Shown: piece by piece, positions 1 to 5,500 of the stretch
Layout of the letters: each line of letters starts with the position of its first letter
How positions within the stretch are numbered: the stretch's first letter is position 1
NCBI GenBank assembly: GCA_003506795.1
Contig: DNYO01000296.1
Location: 1-6,378, forward strand
Direction: 5' to 3'
Source: Deltaproteobacteria bacterium
GTDB lineage: Bacteria; Desulfobacterota; Syntrophorhabdia; Syntrophorhabdales; Syntrophorhabdaceae
Length of the DNA stretch: 6,378 nucleotides
Position numbers and translations under genes: made by a program
Notes under the pieces: model-generated
Told to the model about the DNA's origin: nothing
Seen by the model: the letters and a program-made list of their open reading frames with translations, nothing else
Database searches by the model: none

Positions 1-76
1 TAAACGCCTTCGCCGCCGCGGCTTTGGAGACCTTAATTTCGTCTGCTATCTTTGCAATGATTTCTGCCTTGGTCAT
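1..76 (-). CDS. HU-family DNA-binding protein, N-terminal fragment
   Basis: Twenty-five codons are visible before the gene leaves the window. They begin MTKAEIIAKIADEI and continue with VSKAAAAKAF. This matches the N-terminal helix-turn-helix of HU/IHF-family proteins, which typically start M(T/N)KxELIxxIA and have a small Ser-Lys-Ala-rich second helix. HU proteins are dimeric, roughly 90-residue nucleoid proteins that bend DNA with little sequence specificity. The ATG at 74-76 is preceded by a strong Shine-Dalgarno sequence, AAGGAGG on the minus strand (86-92), 9 bases away. A promoter candidate at 175-203 suggests transcription separate from the upstream ATPase gene. The DNA-binding beta arms are outside the window, so HU cannot be separated from IHF-like or other HU paralogues. 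Confidence 0.85.
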   Translation of the reverse strand, partial: MTKAEIIAKIADEIKVSKAAAAKAF

Positions 77-120
77 TCTGTGCTTCCTCCTTGATCATAT
101 ATGGATATATCTATGATTAT

Positions 121-132
121 CAGGCAAGCCTG
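121..132. repeat. Short palindrome in the HU leader
   Basis: CAGGC-AA-GCCTG is a perfect 5-base inverted repeat around a 2-base centre. A further GCCTG at 134-138 offers a competing pairing with the same left arm. It lies between the candidate HU promoter (175-203) and the HU start codon, so it would be in the 5' untranslated leader. It could be an operator-like site or a small leader hairpin. It is short enough to be chance, and no known regulator is recognised. Confidence 0.3.
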
Positions 133-174
133 CGCCTGGCATGTGAAGTCCTGCAAAAATTTAACGTTTGGGGG

Positions 175-203
175 ATTATCGCCGAAATGCTGTCGGAAAT
201 CAA
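175..203 (-). promoter_or_regulatory. Candidate sigma70 promoter for the HU gene
   Basis: On the minus strand TTGATT (198-203) is followed after exactly 17 bases by GATAAT (175-180). These match 4 of 6 and 5 of 6 positions of the sigma70 consensus, at the optimal spacing. The predicted transcription start is near 168, giving a leader of about 90 bases before the HU ATG. It is the best promoter-like pair seen in the window. It sits wholly in the gap after the ATPase stop codon, as expected if HU is transcribed independently. No transcription data are available. Confidence 0.5.
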
Positions 204-221
204 TATCTATTCTACATACCG

Positions 222-240
222 CCCGGGCATGATGCTCGGG
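222..240 (-). other. Weak hairpin just after the ATPase gene
   Basis: CCCG, then GCA-loop-TGC, then CGGG form an imperfect stem of about 8 positions with one mismatch (A-C on the minus strand). It lies 9 bases beyond the ATPase stop codon. It occupies the right place for a transcript end, but no T-rich run follows on the minus strand (the next bases are CGGTATG). It is therefore not a convincing intrinsic terminator. It might slow or stabilise the 3' end. Confidence 0.25.
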
Positions 241-249
241 TCCCGCTTA

Positions 250-2865
250 TCAGAAGGGCAAGCCGCGTTGCCGCTTTATGAGTTTTTCGACCTCCACGGC
301 AAAGAAAACCACGGATGATAGCACGAGAGTGAGTATTAGCTCATTCAGCGTCAATGGCGTTGTTTTGAAGATGGGGTTCAATTGCGGCACATAGATGGTT
401 GCCATCTGAAGAGCGAACGTTAGCAGAAAGGCGCCCGCCAGCGGTTTATTTGAGAGCAGGCCCAGGCTGAAGACTGATTCATATTCAGACCGGATAGCAA
501 GAACGTGCCCCATTTGACCCAGGCACAAAACGCTGAATACCATCGTTTGCCAGCGAGCAGGCTCTGTCTCGAGATACCACGCCTGTGTGAACAGGGACGT
601 GGCGCCCAGCAGCAATCCGACCCAGATAATATGGACACCCAGACCGTTGGCAAAGATGCTCTTTTTGGGATGCCGCGGAGGTCTTTCCATGATGCCCCTT
701 TCCGCTGGTTCAGCGGCCAGGGCAAGTCCGGGAAGGCCGTCGGTTACGAGATTGATCCAGAGTATATGAATCGGCAGCAGGGGAACGGGGAGCCCTAAAA
801 ACGGCGCAAGAAATATCGTCCAGATCTCGCCGGAGTTGCTCGTCATGGTGTATTTGATAAACTTGCGGATGTTGTCGAAGATACGTCTGCCCCCCTCCAC
901 CGCCTTCACTATGGTGGCAAAGTTGTCATCCAGGAGGACCATATGGGATGTTTCTTTCGAAACGTCAGTTCCCGTAATGCCCATGGCAACACCGATATCG
1001 GCCCTCTTGAGTGCGGGGGCGTCATTCACTCCGTCTCCGGTCATGGCAACAAAATGGCCCCTTTCCTGAAGCGCCTTGACGATCCGCAACTTCTGTTCAG
1101 GCGCAGCCCTCGCGTACACGCGTATATGCTCGACTCGCTCGACAAACTCCTCCCCTGACAGTTGATCGAGTTCTCTGCCGGTGATCACTGCCCTGGAGCC
1201 ATGCTCGAGGATCCCCAGTCTTTTGGCGATTGTCGTTGCGGTAAGTGGATGATCGCCGGTTATCATCACCGGCTTGATCCCCGCTGTTTTGCATAAGCGT
1301 ACAGCCTCCCCGGCCTCTTCCCGAGGGGGGTCCATCATGCCGACAATCCCCAGGATGGACAGCCCGGTCTCAACATGCTCCGGAGACACATCATCAGGCA
1401 GTACGTCCCAGATCCTCATGGAGATACCCAGAACCCTGAGTCCGTCAGCGGACATCTTCTCGTTAACCATCCGGATCTCATCCGCATTAACAGCCTGCAT
1501 CCCTCTGTCGGTCAAAACACCAGTGGACTTGTCCAGCAGAACATCGATTGCCCCTTTTGTAAAGGAGACGAATTTTCCATCCTGCCGACGATGGAAAGTA
1601 GTCATGCATTTTCTGTCGGAATCGAAAGGAATTTCAGCTACCCTCGGGAGGTTTTGCTCAAGCGTTTTCTTGTCGAAGCCCTTACTTTTTGCTATTGCGT
1701 ACAATGCAACTTCTGTCGGGTCGCCGATCGCTTTGTCCGATATATCCTCCGCCACATCATTACTAATGGCAAGAGCGGTGAACAGGTCCGTGCCTGTCCC
1801 GGATTCCAATTCCTGATCAGCCGCCATCACGCTCCCGTTCACATAGACCTCTTCCACAGTCATTTTGTTCAAGGTCAGAGTGCCGGTCTTGTCAGAACAG
1901 ATATAGGTGACTGAGCCGAGTGTTTCTACGGCCGGAAGCTTCCGTATCAGGGCTTTCTGACTGACGAGCTTCTTTGCTCCGAGGGCGAGGGCGATGGTAA
2001 TCACTGCGGGCAAGGCCTCGGGAACGGCGGCAACGGCAAGCGAGATCGCCGTCAAAAGCATGAGCAGCGGCTCCTCCCCTCTCAATACGCCGACGCCAAA
2101 AACAATTAAACAGATGGCAAGCACGGCAAGAGCGAGTTTCTTGCCGAAGGCCGCAAGCCTTTTCTGGAGGGGCGTCTTTACCTCCTCTTCCTCCTGCAGC
2201 ATGGTGGCAATCTTTCCAAGCTCCGTCGCCATCCCCGTTGCCGTGATCATTCCTCTGCCGCGACCATAGCTCACGATTGTGCCTTTATAAGCCATGTTTT
2301 TCCGGTCACCAATGGACAGGTGCTCGTCGGGCAGCGGCTCACTGTGTTTTTCAACGGGCAGAGATTCACCGGTCAGGGCCGCCTCTTCAATCTTCAGCTG
2401 GACCGTCTCGATCAAGCGCATGTCGGCGGGAACGATTTTCCCCGCTTCGAGAATAACGATGTCGCCGGGGACAAGCTGCGACGCCGGGATGTTGACGGGG
2501 CTTCCGTCCCGTATTACCGAGGCGAGCTGCGCGGCCATTTTCTTGAGCAATGCCATCGCTTTTTCCGCCCGGTATTCCTGAACAAAACCGATGACAGCAT
2601 TCAGCACCACGATCACGACGATAGCTATGGTGTCGGAGACATCCCCAATGACGCCGGATATGATTGCGGCGGCAATGAGCACAAGAATCATGGAGTCCTT
2701 GAACTGGTCGAGGAACATCATGAGCAAGGTTCTTTTCCTTCTCTCCACCAGCTCATTGGGGCCGTGCTCTAAAAACAATTTTTGCCAATCTGCCGCAGAA
2801 ATGCCCTGGAGAGACGACCCGAGTTCTCTAATTAGCTCTTCGATATTCCTTTGATGCCAATGCAT
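250..2865 (-). CDS. P2-type cation-transporting ATPase (Ca2+-ATPase-like)
   Basis: This 871-residue inner-membrane pump couples ATP hydrolysis to cation transport. Its length and domains are complete for P2-type (SERCA/PMR1-like) ATPases. A cation-ATPase N-terminal domain spans about 1-55, followed by M1-M2 (about 55-96). The actuator domain has TGES at 165-168. M3-M4 carry PEALP at 282-286. The phosphorylation motif DKTGTLT starts at Asp325. The nucleotide-binding domain has KGA at 437-439, and the hinge motifs are TGDHP (536-540) and TGDGVNDAP (609-617). M5-M10 span about 673-860. Putative Ca2+ ligands by analogy to SERCA are Glu283 (M4), Asn677 and Glu680 (M5), and Asn705, Thr708 and Asp709 (M6, NLVTDGLP). 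The SERCA M8 Glu appears to be Gln784. The ATG has GGGAGA 8 bases upstream (2874-2879). The gene lies 47 bases after the stress-protein gene, so one operon is likely. Ca2+ is the likeliest ion; Mn2+ or another cation is possible. Confidence 0.92.
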   Translation of the reverse strand: MHWHQRNIEELIRELGSSLQGISAADWQKLFLEHGPNELVERRKRTLLMMFLDQFKDSMILVLIAAAIISGVIGDVSDTIAIVVIVVLNAVIGFVQEYRAEKAMALLKKMAAQLASVIRDGSPVNIPASQLVPGDIVILEAGKIVPADMRLIETVQLKIEEAALTGESLPVEKHSEPLPDEHLSIGDRKNMAYKGTIVSYGRGRGMITATGMATELGKIATMLQEEEEVKTPLQKRLAAFGKKLALAVLAICLIVFGVGVLRGEEPLLMLLTAISLAVAAVPEALPAVITIALALGAKKLVSQKALIRKLPAVETLGSVTYICSDKTGTLTLNKMTVEEVYVNGSVMAADQELESGTGTDLFTALAISNDVAEDISDKAIGDPTEVALYAIAKSKGFDKKTLEQNLPRVAEIPFDSDRKCMTTFHRRQDGKFVSFTKGAIDVLLDKSTGVLTDRGMQAVNADEIRMVNEKMSADGLRVLGISMRIWDVLPDDVSPEHVETGLSILGIVGMMDPPREEAGEAVRLCKTAGIKPVMITGDHPLTATTIAKRLGILEHGSRAVITGRELDQLSGEEFVERVEHIRVYARAAPEQKLRIVKALQERGHFVAMTGDGVNDAPALKRADIGVAMGITGTDVSKETSHMVLLDDNFATIVKAVEGGRRIFDNIRKFIKYTMTSNSGEIWTIFLAPFLGLPVPLLPIHILWINLVTDGLPGLALAAEPAERGIMERPPRHPKKSIFANGLGVHIIWVGLLLGATSLFTQAWYLETEPARWQTMVFSVLCLGQMGHVLAIRSEYESVFSLGLLSNKPLAGAFLLTFALQMATIYVPQLNPIFKTTPLTLNELILTLVLSSVVFFAVEVEKLIKRQRGLPF

Positions 2866-2912
2866 TGCCCATGTCTCCCGTTATTTCGAACGCCCCTCTT
2901 CCATGAGTCGGG

Positions 2913-3731
2913 TCATTGGCATAAAAACAACGGTCTGTCGGAATTTCGGATGACATACAAAGATGTTTCCCCGAGGACCTGTTTTATCAGTAGATTGCGC
3001 GCACTGTTGCCCAGCACGATCATATCCGCCTGCCAATATGACGCAATCGGCAAAAGGAAGTCTTTGGGAGACCCATGGTTCCATTCATGGACAACCTGGA
3101 ATCCGTGTGCACGGCAATAATCGGATGCGTCATACAAAAGTTGTAATGCTTTATCTTCCGAGCCTTGAAACGTCACGATTTTTAGCTTTACATCAGTCCA
3201 CAAACTCAACTGTACGAATCGCTTCATAGTTTTTGCCGACTCCATGGAGCCGCTGTATGCAATGAGAACTTTCCGAATTGGTCGAAATGTATCTGATACA
3301 GCAATAATCGGTCTCACGCCGGCCGATACGAGTCGTGCCAGTGTATCTTTGGGTTCCTCGAAAGAAATATCATATTCAAATATGCTCCGCAGGCCTAAGA
3401 TCACCAGGTCGTGGTAACGGGCAAGAGAGATTATCGTATCGAACGGTTTCCCCTTTTCTTCCTGTTTGACCTGATATTTGATCCCTTCGGCAGCGCATGC
3501 GGACGTAAACTCGCTGATTGTTTTCTCGACATCTTCTCTTGTCAAACTAACTCGCTCGACCGCCGCTTTTGATCGTATCGGCGTAGTGCTGACGTTGGCC
3601 AGGCGTTCGACATCAAACATGGTCACGCCGGTTATTTCTGCCTCAAACCTTTTTGCAAGCGATACCGCACACTGAATAGCAACACTGGTATATGGTGTGC
3701 CACCAACACCGAGAAGTATTCTTTTAATCAT
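2913..3731 (-). CDS. Universal stress protein, tandem UspA domains
   Basis: This 272-residue protein has two UspA-type alpha/beta domains, so its length is about twice that of a single-domain Usp. Domain 1 (about 1-147) opens MIKRILLGVGGTPYTSVAIQ, a beta strand followed by the first helix. It closes with HDLVILGLRS and RPIIAVSD. Domain 2 (about 152-272) opens RKVLIAYSGSMESAKTMKRF and closes with ADMIVLGNSARN and the strand RPLFLCQ. The ATP-loop motif G-x2-G-x9-G(S/T) is degenerate in domain 2 (Gly241, Ala244, then Gly254-Glu255) and absent in domain 1, so ATP binding is uncertain. Usp proteins are cytosolic and are linked to starvation, oxidative and ion stress. The start is set at the second ATG because GAGGAGG (3741-3747) lies 9 bases before it. 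A longer reading from the ATG at 3747-3749 adds only MRRFRQ and would consume that site. The ATPase follows 47 bases downstream, which suggests co-expression. Confidence 0.9.
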   Translation of the reverse strand: MIKRILLGVGGTPYTSVAIQCAVSLAKRFEAEITGVTMFDVERLANVSTTPIRSKAAVERVSLTREDVEKTISEFTSACAAEGIKYQVKQEEKGKPFDTIISLARYHDLVILGLRSIFEYDISFEEPKDTLARLVSAGVRPIIAVSDTFRPIRKVLIAYSGSMESAKTMKRFVQLSLWTDVKLKIVTFQGSEDKALQLLYDASDYCRAHGFQVVHEWNHGSPKDFLLPIASYWQADMIVLGNSARNLLIKQVLGETSLYVIRNSDRPLFLCQ

Positions 3732-3740
3732 CTGTCGAAA

Positions 3741-3747
3741 CCTCCTC
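3741..3747 (-). promoter_or_regulatory. Ribosome-binding site that fixes the stress-protein start
   Basis: GAGGAGG on the minus strand lies 9 bases upstream of the ATG at 3729-3731. The alternative ATG at 3747-3749 overlaps this site and has no comparable purine-rich stretch in front of it. The protein beginning at the downstream ATG, MIKRILLGVGG, also matches the usual Usp start. Together these favour the downstream ATG. Confidence 0.8.
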
Positions 3748-3786
3748 ATCTGCTGAACTGAAGGCTGCTACGCTACAACCTTATTG

Positions 3787-3824
3787 CCGGCAGTACGATT
3801 TGTGGGATCATCTTTTTCTGCCGG
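3787..3824. repeat. Inverted repeat in the stress-protein leader
   Basis: CCGGCAG (3787-3793) and CTGCCGG (3818-3824) are perfect 7-base arms separated by 24 bases. The left arm overlaps an 8-base palindrome, TGCCGGCA (3785-3792). In the minus-strand transcript this would form a hairpin about 55 bases before the stress-protein start codon. No U-run follows, so it is unlikely to be a terminator. It might be a leader structure or a bipartite protein-binding site. Confidence 0.4.
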
Positions 3825-3848
3825 TCTTTGAGTTGTTTTTCTCATATA

Positions 3849-3974
3849 TTACGAAATAAGAATAAAAGACTGAATGTCAAGGGCGCTCAACGGTATGGGC
3901 AGATGCGGGCACCAGTAGGTTCCTGCTTTTAGACTGAATCCGGGACCGGAGCGTTGTGTACTGGATGCGGGCAT
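3849..3974 (-). CDS. Possible small ORF, 41 residues, function unknown
   Basis: An ATG at 3972-3974 opens a 41-codon frame ending in TAA at 3849-3851. GGAGG (3984-3988) lies 9 bases upstream, a good Shine-Dalgarno sequence and spacing. The product begins MPASSTQRSG, contains the segment GTYWCPHLPIPLSALDIQ and ends in the hydrophobic stretch SFILIS. I do not recognise a family. The frame overlaps the repeated element at 3867-3974, and the direct repeats fall in different reading phases, so the repetition was not created by codon-level duplication. A stop-free frame of this length is common by chance, so the ribosome-binding site is the only real support. Confidence 0.2.
   Translation of the reverse strand: MPASSTQRSGPGFSLKAGTYWCPHLPIPLSALDIQSFILIS
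3853..3880 (-). promoter_or_regulatory. Tentative promoter for the stress-protein/ATPase operon
   Basis: A perfect -35 hexamer, TTGACA, lies on the minus strand at 3875-3880. The -10 is weak: TATTTC (3853-3858) at 16-base spacing matches only 3 of 6. A better TAATAT lies further down but at 23-base spacing. If it is used, the leader before the stress-protein start codon would be roughly 115 bases and would contain the inverted repeat at 3787-3824. The promoter may instead belong to another sigma factor or lie elsewhere in the gap. Confidence 0.25.
3867..3974. repeat. Interleaved direct and inverted repeats, unclassified element
   Basis: Two exact words recur in the same order on the plus strand: AGACTGAAT at 3867-3875 and 3931-3939, and GATGCGGGCA at 3902-3911 and 3964-3973. 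The offsets are 64 and 62 bases, so this looks like an old, diverged duplication of a unit of about 63 bases. The second half also folds: ATGC/GCAT (3903-3906 with 3971-3974), GCA/TGC (3909-3911 with 3966-3968) and CCAGTA/TACTGG (3912-3917 with 3959-3964) are nested in register. A smaller TCCGG-GA-CCGGA (3939-3950) sits in the loop. It could be a degraded extragenic repeat, a tiny insertion with a 10-base target duplication, or a structured RNA. Confidence 0.45.
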
Positions 3975-4072
3975 TGCGACCTACCTCCACTACCGAATAT
4001 AACGCCTTGTAGCGCAAATCATCTCAATCCCGCTTATCGGTCTACTAATTAAATTCTCACCTCGGGTATCAA

Positions 4073-5428
4073 TTATTGCGGATCGATTTTAGTAGTACAG
4101 GTAGGTGATGGCCCCCCGAAGTAGCTACCTGATTTTTGTTGATGAACTTGTCGTTTGATCACCAGTGGTCCCTTGAAGGCATCCATGATGCGTGAGGCGG
4201 GAAGTCCGTTTTCCAGGAGTTGCGTCATGGCGTGGCAATATTTCCTGATGTGAAGAAAAAACCTTCTGTACCCCTCACAGAGATAGTGGAGTCCCGGTTC
4301 GTCATGGCAGGTGGTAGCGAACCGATGCTTGGGACAGGCGCCCCTGCATGCCGCGAGAACCTCGCATTCCTTGCACCAGCGAGGCAGGGCGGTCTCTTTC
4401 CTAGTTCCGAACCCTGATTGGAACGATCGGGCCGTCATTTCGCGCAGTGTGTTCTTCGTGATGTTCCCGAGCCTGTATTCGGGATAGACTAGGTGATCGC
4501 AGGCATACACTTCACCATTATGCTCTATGACCAGCGAACGGCCGCACTGGTTGGCGTGGACACAGACGGGTGAAGGGTTCCCGATCCAGGCATTGAGCGC
4601 CCATTCGAAGTTCATGACAAAGACCTTGCCCACATCATTGCGAACCCATTCCTCGTAAATGGCGATGAGAAAGTCGCCGTACTCCCCGGGGATAACCGTC
4701 CAGGGGGTAACCTCCGTTTGGTGTTCTTCCTGATCCAGGACCGCTGGACCGGCGAGGCGCAGGCCAGGCTGGCTGCTTTGTTTATCCGGCATGCGCTCGA
4801 CAATCGGTGTGAACTGGATGAACTCGATACCTTCATCTTTGAAAAACCGGTAAGTATCGAGCGGATGTTTCGCCGTTTCCCGGGCAACGCAGGCCATTAC
4901 GTTGTAGTCGACCCCGTACTTCTGCAGCAGTCTCAATCCCCGCATTACCCGGTCGAAAGTGCCGTTTCCATCAGGATCGCGACGATAGCGGTCATGGATC
5001 TCTTTCGGGCCGTCAAGGCTGATGCCCACCATGAAATTGTATTCCTTCAGGAACGCGCACCACTCGTCGGTGAGGAGCGTTCCATTGGTCTGAAGAGAGT
5101 TGGTGATGGATTTTTCCCCGAAAAAAGGCTTCTGCAGCTCAATGGTACGCTTGAAAAAGTCGACCCCCAGGAGGGTGGGCTCCCCGCCCTGCCAGACGAA
5201 CTCGACCATCGGGGTCGGCTGCGATCTTATGTAGCTCGTGATGAAGCGGGACAGGACTTGATCAGGCATCCGGTATTTCTCTCCTGTCCCGAATAGCGCT
5301 CGTTTTTCAAGGTAAAAGCAGTACTCACAGTCAAGGTTGCACAATGGCCCAACGGGCTTTGCCACCACGTGGATGCCCGTCGCGGGCCCGTCCTGGTACC
5401 TTTCGGTCTTTGCATTGTGCGTGCTCAT
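4073..5428 (-). CDS. Anaerobic sulfatase-maturating radical SAM enzyme (anSME)
   Basis: This 451-residue cytosolic enzyme is expected to oxidise the active-site Cys or Ser of a sulfatase to C-alpha-formylglycine without oxygen, using S-adenosylmethionine and three [4Fe-4S] clusters. The radical SAM cluster motif CNLDCEYC is at Cys30, Cys34 and Cys37, and GGEP at 81-84 contacts SAM. SLQTNGTLL (111-119) and GISLDGPKEIHD (135-146) are typical anSME strands. The SPASM signature is complete: Cys295-x9-Gly305-x4-Cys310, then Cys352-x2-Cys355-x5-Cys361-x3-Cys365, and Cys384. Cys289 is also present. Glu275 (NFEWAL) aligns by eye with catalytic Asp277 of the C. perfringens enzyme. The last 30 residues look unconserved. 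The start ATG has AGAGG (5433-5437) at a short 4-base spacing. The sulfatase lies 72 bases upstream on the same strand, the expected partner. A different SPASM-family peptide-modifying role is less likely. Confidence 0.92.
   Translation of the reverse strand: MSTHNAKTERYQDGPATGIHVVAKPVGPLCNLDCEYCFYLEKRALFGTGEKYRMPDQVLSRFITSYIRSQPTPMVEFVWQGGEPTLLGVDFFKRTIELQKPFFGEKSITNSLQTNGTLLTDEWCAFLKEYNFMVGISLDGPKEIHDRYRRDPDGNGTFDRVMRGLRLLQKYGVDYNVMACVARETAKHPLDTYRFFKDEGIEFIQFTPIVERMPDKQSSQPGLRLAGPAVLDQEEHQTEVTPWTVIPGEYGDFLIAIYEEWVRNDVGKVFVMNFEWALNAWIGNPSPVCVHANQCGRSLVIEHNGEVYACDHLVYPEYRLGNITKNTLREMTARSFQSGFGTRKETALPRWCKECEVLAACRGACPKHRFATTCHDEPGLHYLCEGYRRFFLHIRKYCHAMTQLLENGLPASRIMDAFKGPLVIKRQVHQQKSGSYFGGPSPTCTTKIDPQ
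4098..4137 (+). terminator. Terminator-like hairpin on the plus strand, inside the anSME 3' end
   Basis: CAGGTAG (4098-4104) and CTACCTG (4125-4131) are perfect 7-base arms with a 20-base loop, followed on the plus strand by ATTTTTG (4132-4138). This is the shape of an intrinsic terminator for plus-strand transcription, although the loop is long. No plus-strand gene is evident before it. It lies within the last codons of the minus-strand anSME gene and so may be a coincidence of coding sequence. On the minus strand no T-run follows, so it would not end the anSME transcript. Confidence 0.2.
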
Positions 5429-5443
5429 GGTGCCTCTGAACCA

Positions 5444-5477
5444 TATCCCCCACCCCGCGATAAGGGGGCGGGGGATA
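5444..5477 (-). other. Strong GC-rich hairpin between sulfatase and anSME genes
   Basis: TATCCCCC (5444-5451) pairs with GGGGGATA (5470-5477), and CCCC (5453-5456) pairs with GGGG (5465-5468), around an 8-base loop. The single mismatch (A5452/C5469 on the plus strand) becomes a G-U wobble in minus-strand RNA. The stem is therefore nearly continuous over 13 positions and more stable in the operon transcript. It ends 6 bases before the anSME Shine-Dalgarno sequence (5433-5437). No U-run follows, so it is not a standard terminator. Plausible roles are 3'-end protection of the sulfatase message, attenuation, or setting unequal expression of the two genes. Confidence 0.6.
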
Positions 5478-5500
5478 CTCCACGAAGAGTGGTTAGTCTC

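Larger units (their letters stand above)
3732..4072. other. 341-base intergenic region with repeats and possible regulatory sites
   Basis: This gap separates the sulfatase maturase gene from the stress-protein gene. The right part (3975-4072) is AT-richer and shows no clear terminator for the maturase gene. The centre (3867-3974) holds interleaved direct and inverted repeats. On the minus strand a 41-codon frame with a Shine-Dalgarno sequence spans 3849-3974, and a TTGACA hexamer lies at 3875-3880. The left part (3732-3850) would be the leader of the stress-protein gene and contains a 7-base inverted repeat. No tRNA, known riboswitch class or recognisable protein remnant was seen. Confidence 0.6.

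Noticed and set aside
1274..1914. Two overlapping plus-strand open frames of about 180 codons within the ATPase gene
   Set aside because: They are antisense to conserved ATPase motifs, have Ser/Arg-rich low-complexity products and lack good ribosome-binding sites.
2866..2912. The 47-base gap between the stress-protein and ATPase genes as a possible terminator or promoter site
   Set aside because: No hairpin with a T-run and no promoter-like pair was seen; it holds only the ATPase ribosome-binding site.
3768..3845. Minus-strand 25-codon frame starting MRKTTQRPAE in the stress-protein leader
   Set aside because: There is no Shine-Dalgarno sequence before its ATG, and it is too short to support without conservation data.
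242..4038. The 11-mer TCCCGCTTATC occurring at 241-251 and 4028-4038
   Set aside because: A few exact 11-mers are expected by chance in a window of this size, and the flanks are unrelated.
3732..4072. CRISPR array or tRNA in the large intergenic gap
   Set aside because: The repeats are only two copies with diverged spacers, and no cloverleaf or CCA-type end was found.
4718..5296. Plus-strand open frame of 192 codons opposite the maturase
   Set aside because: It overlaps the radical SAM and SPASM coding sequence in antisense and encodes no known domain.
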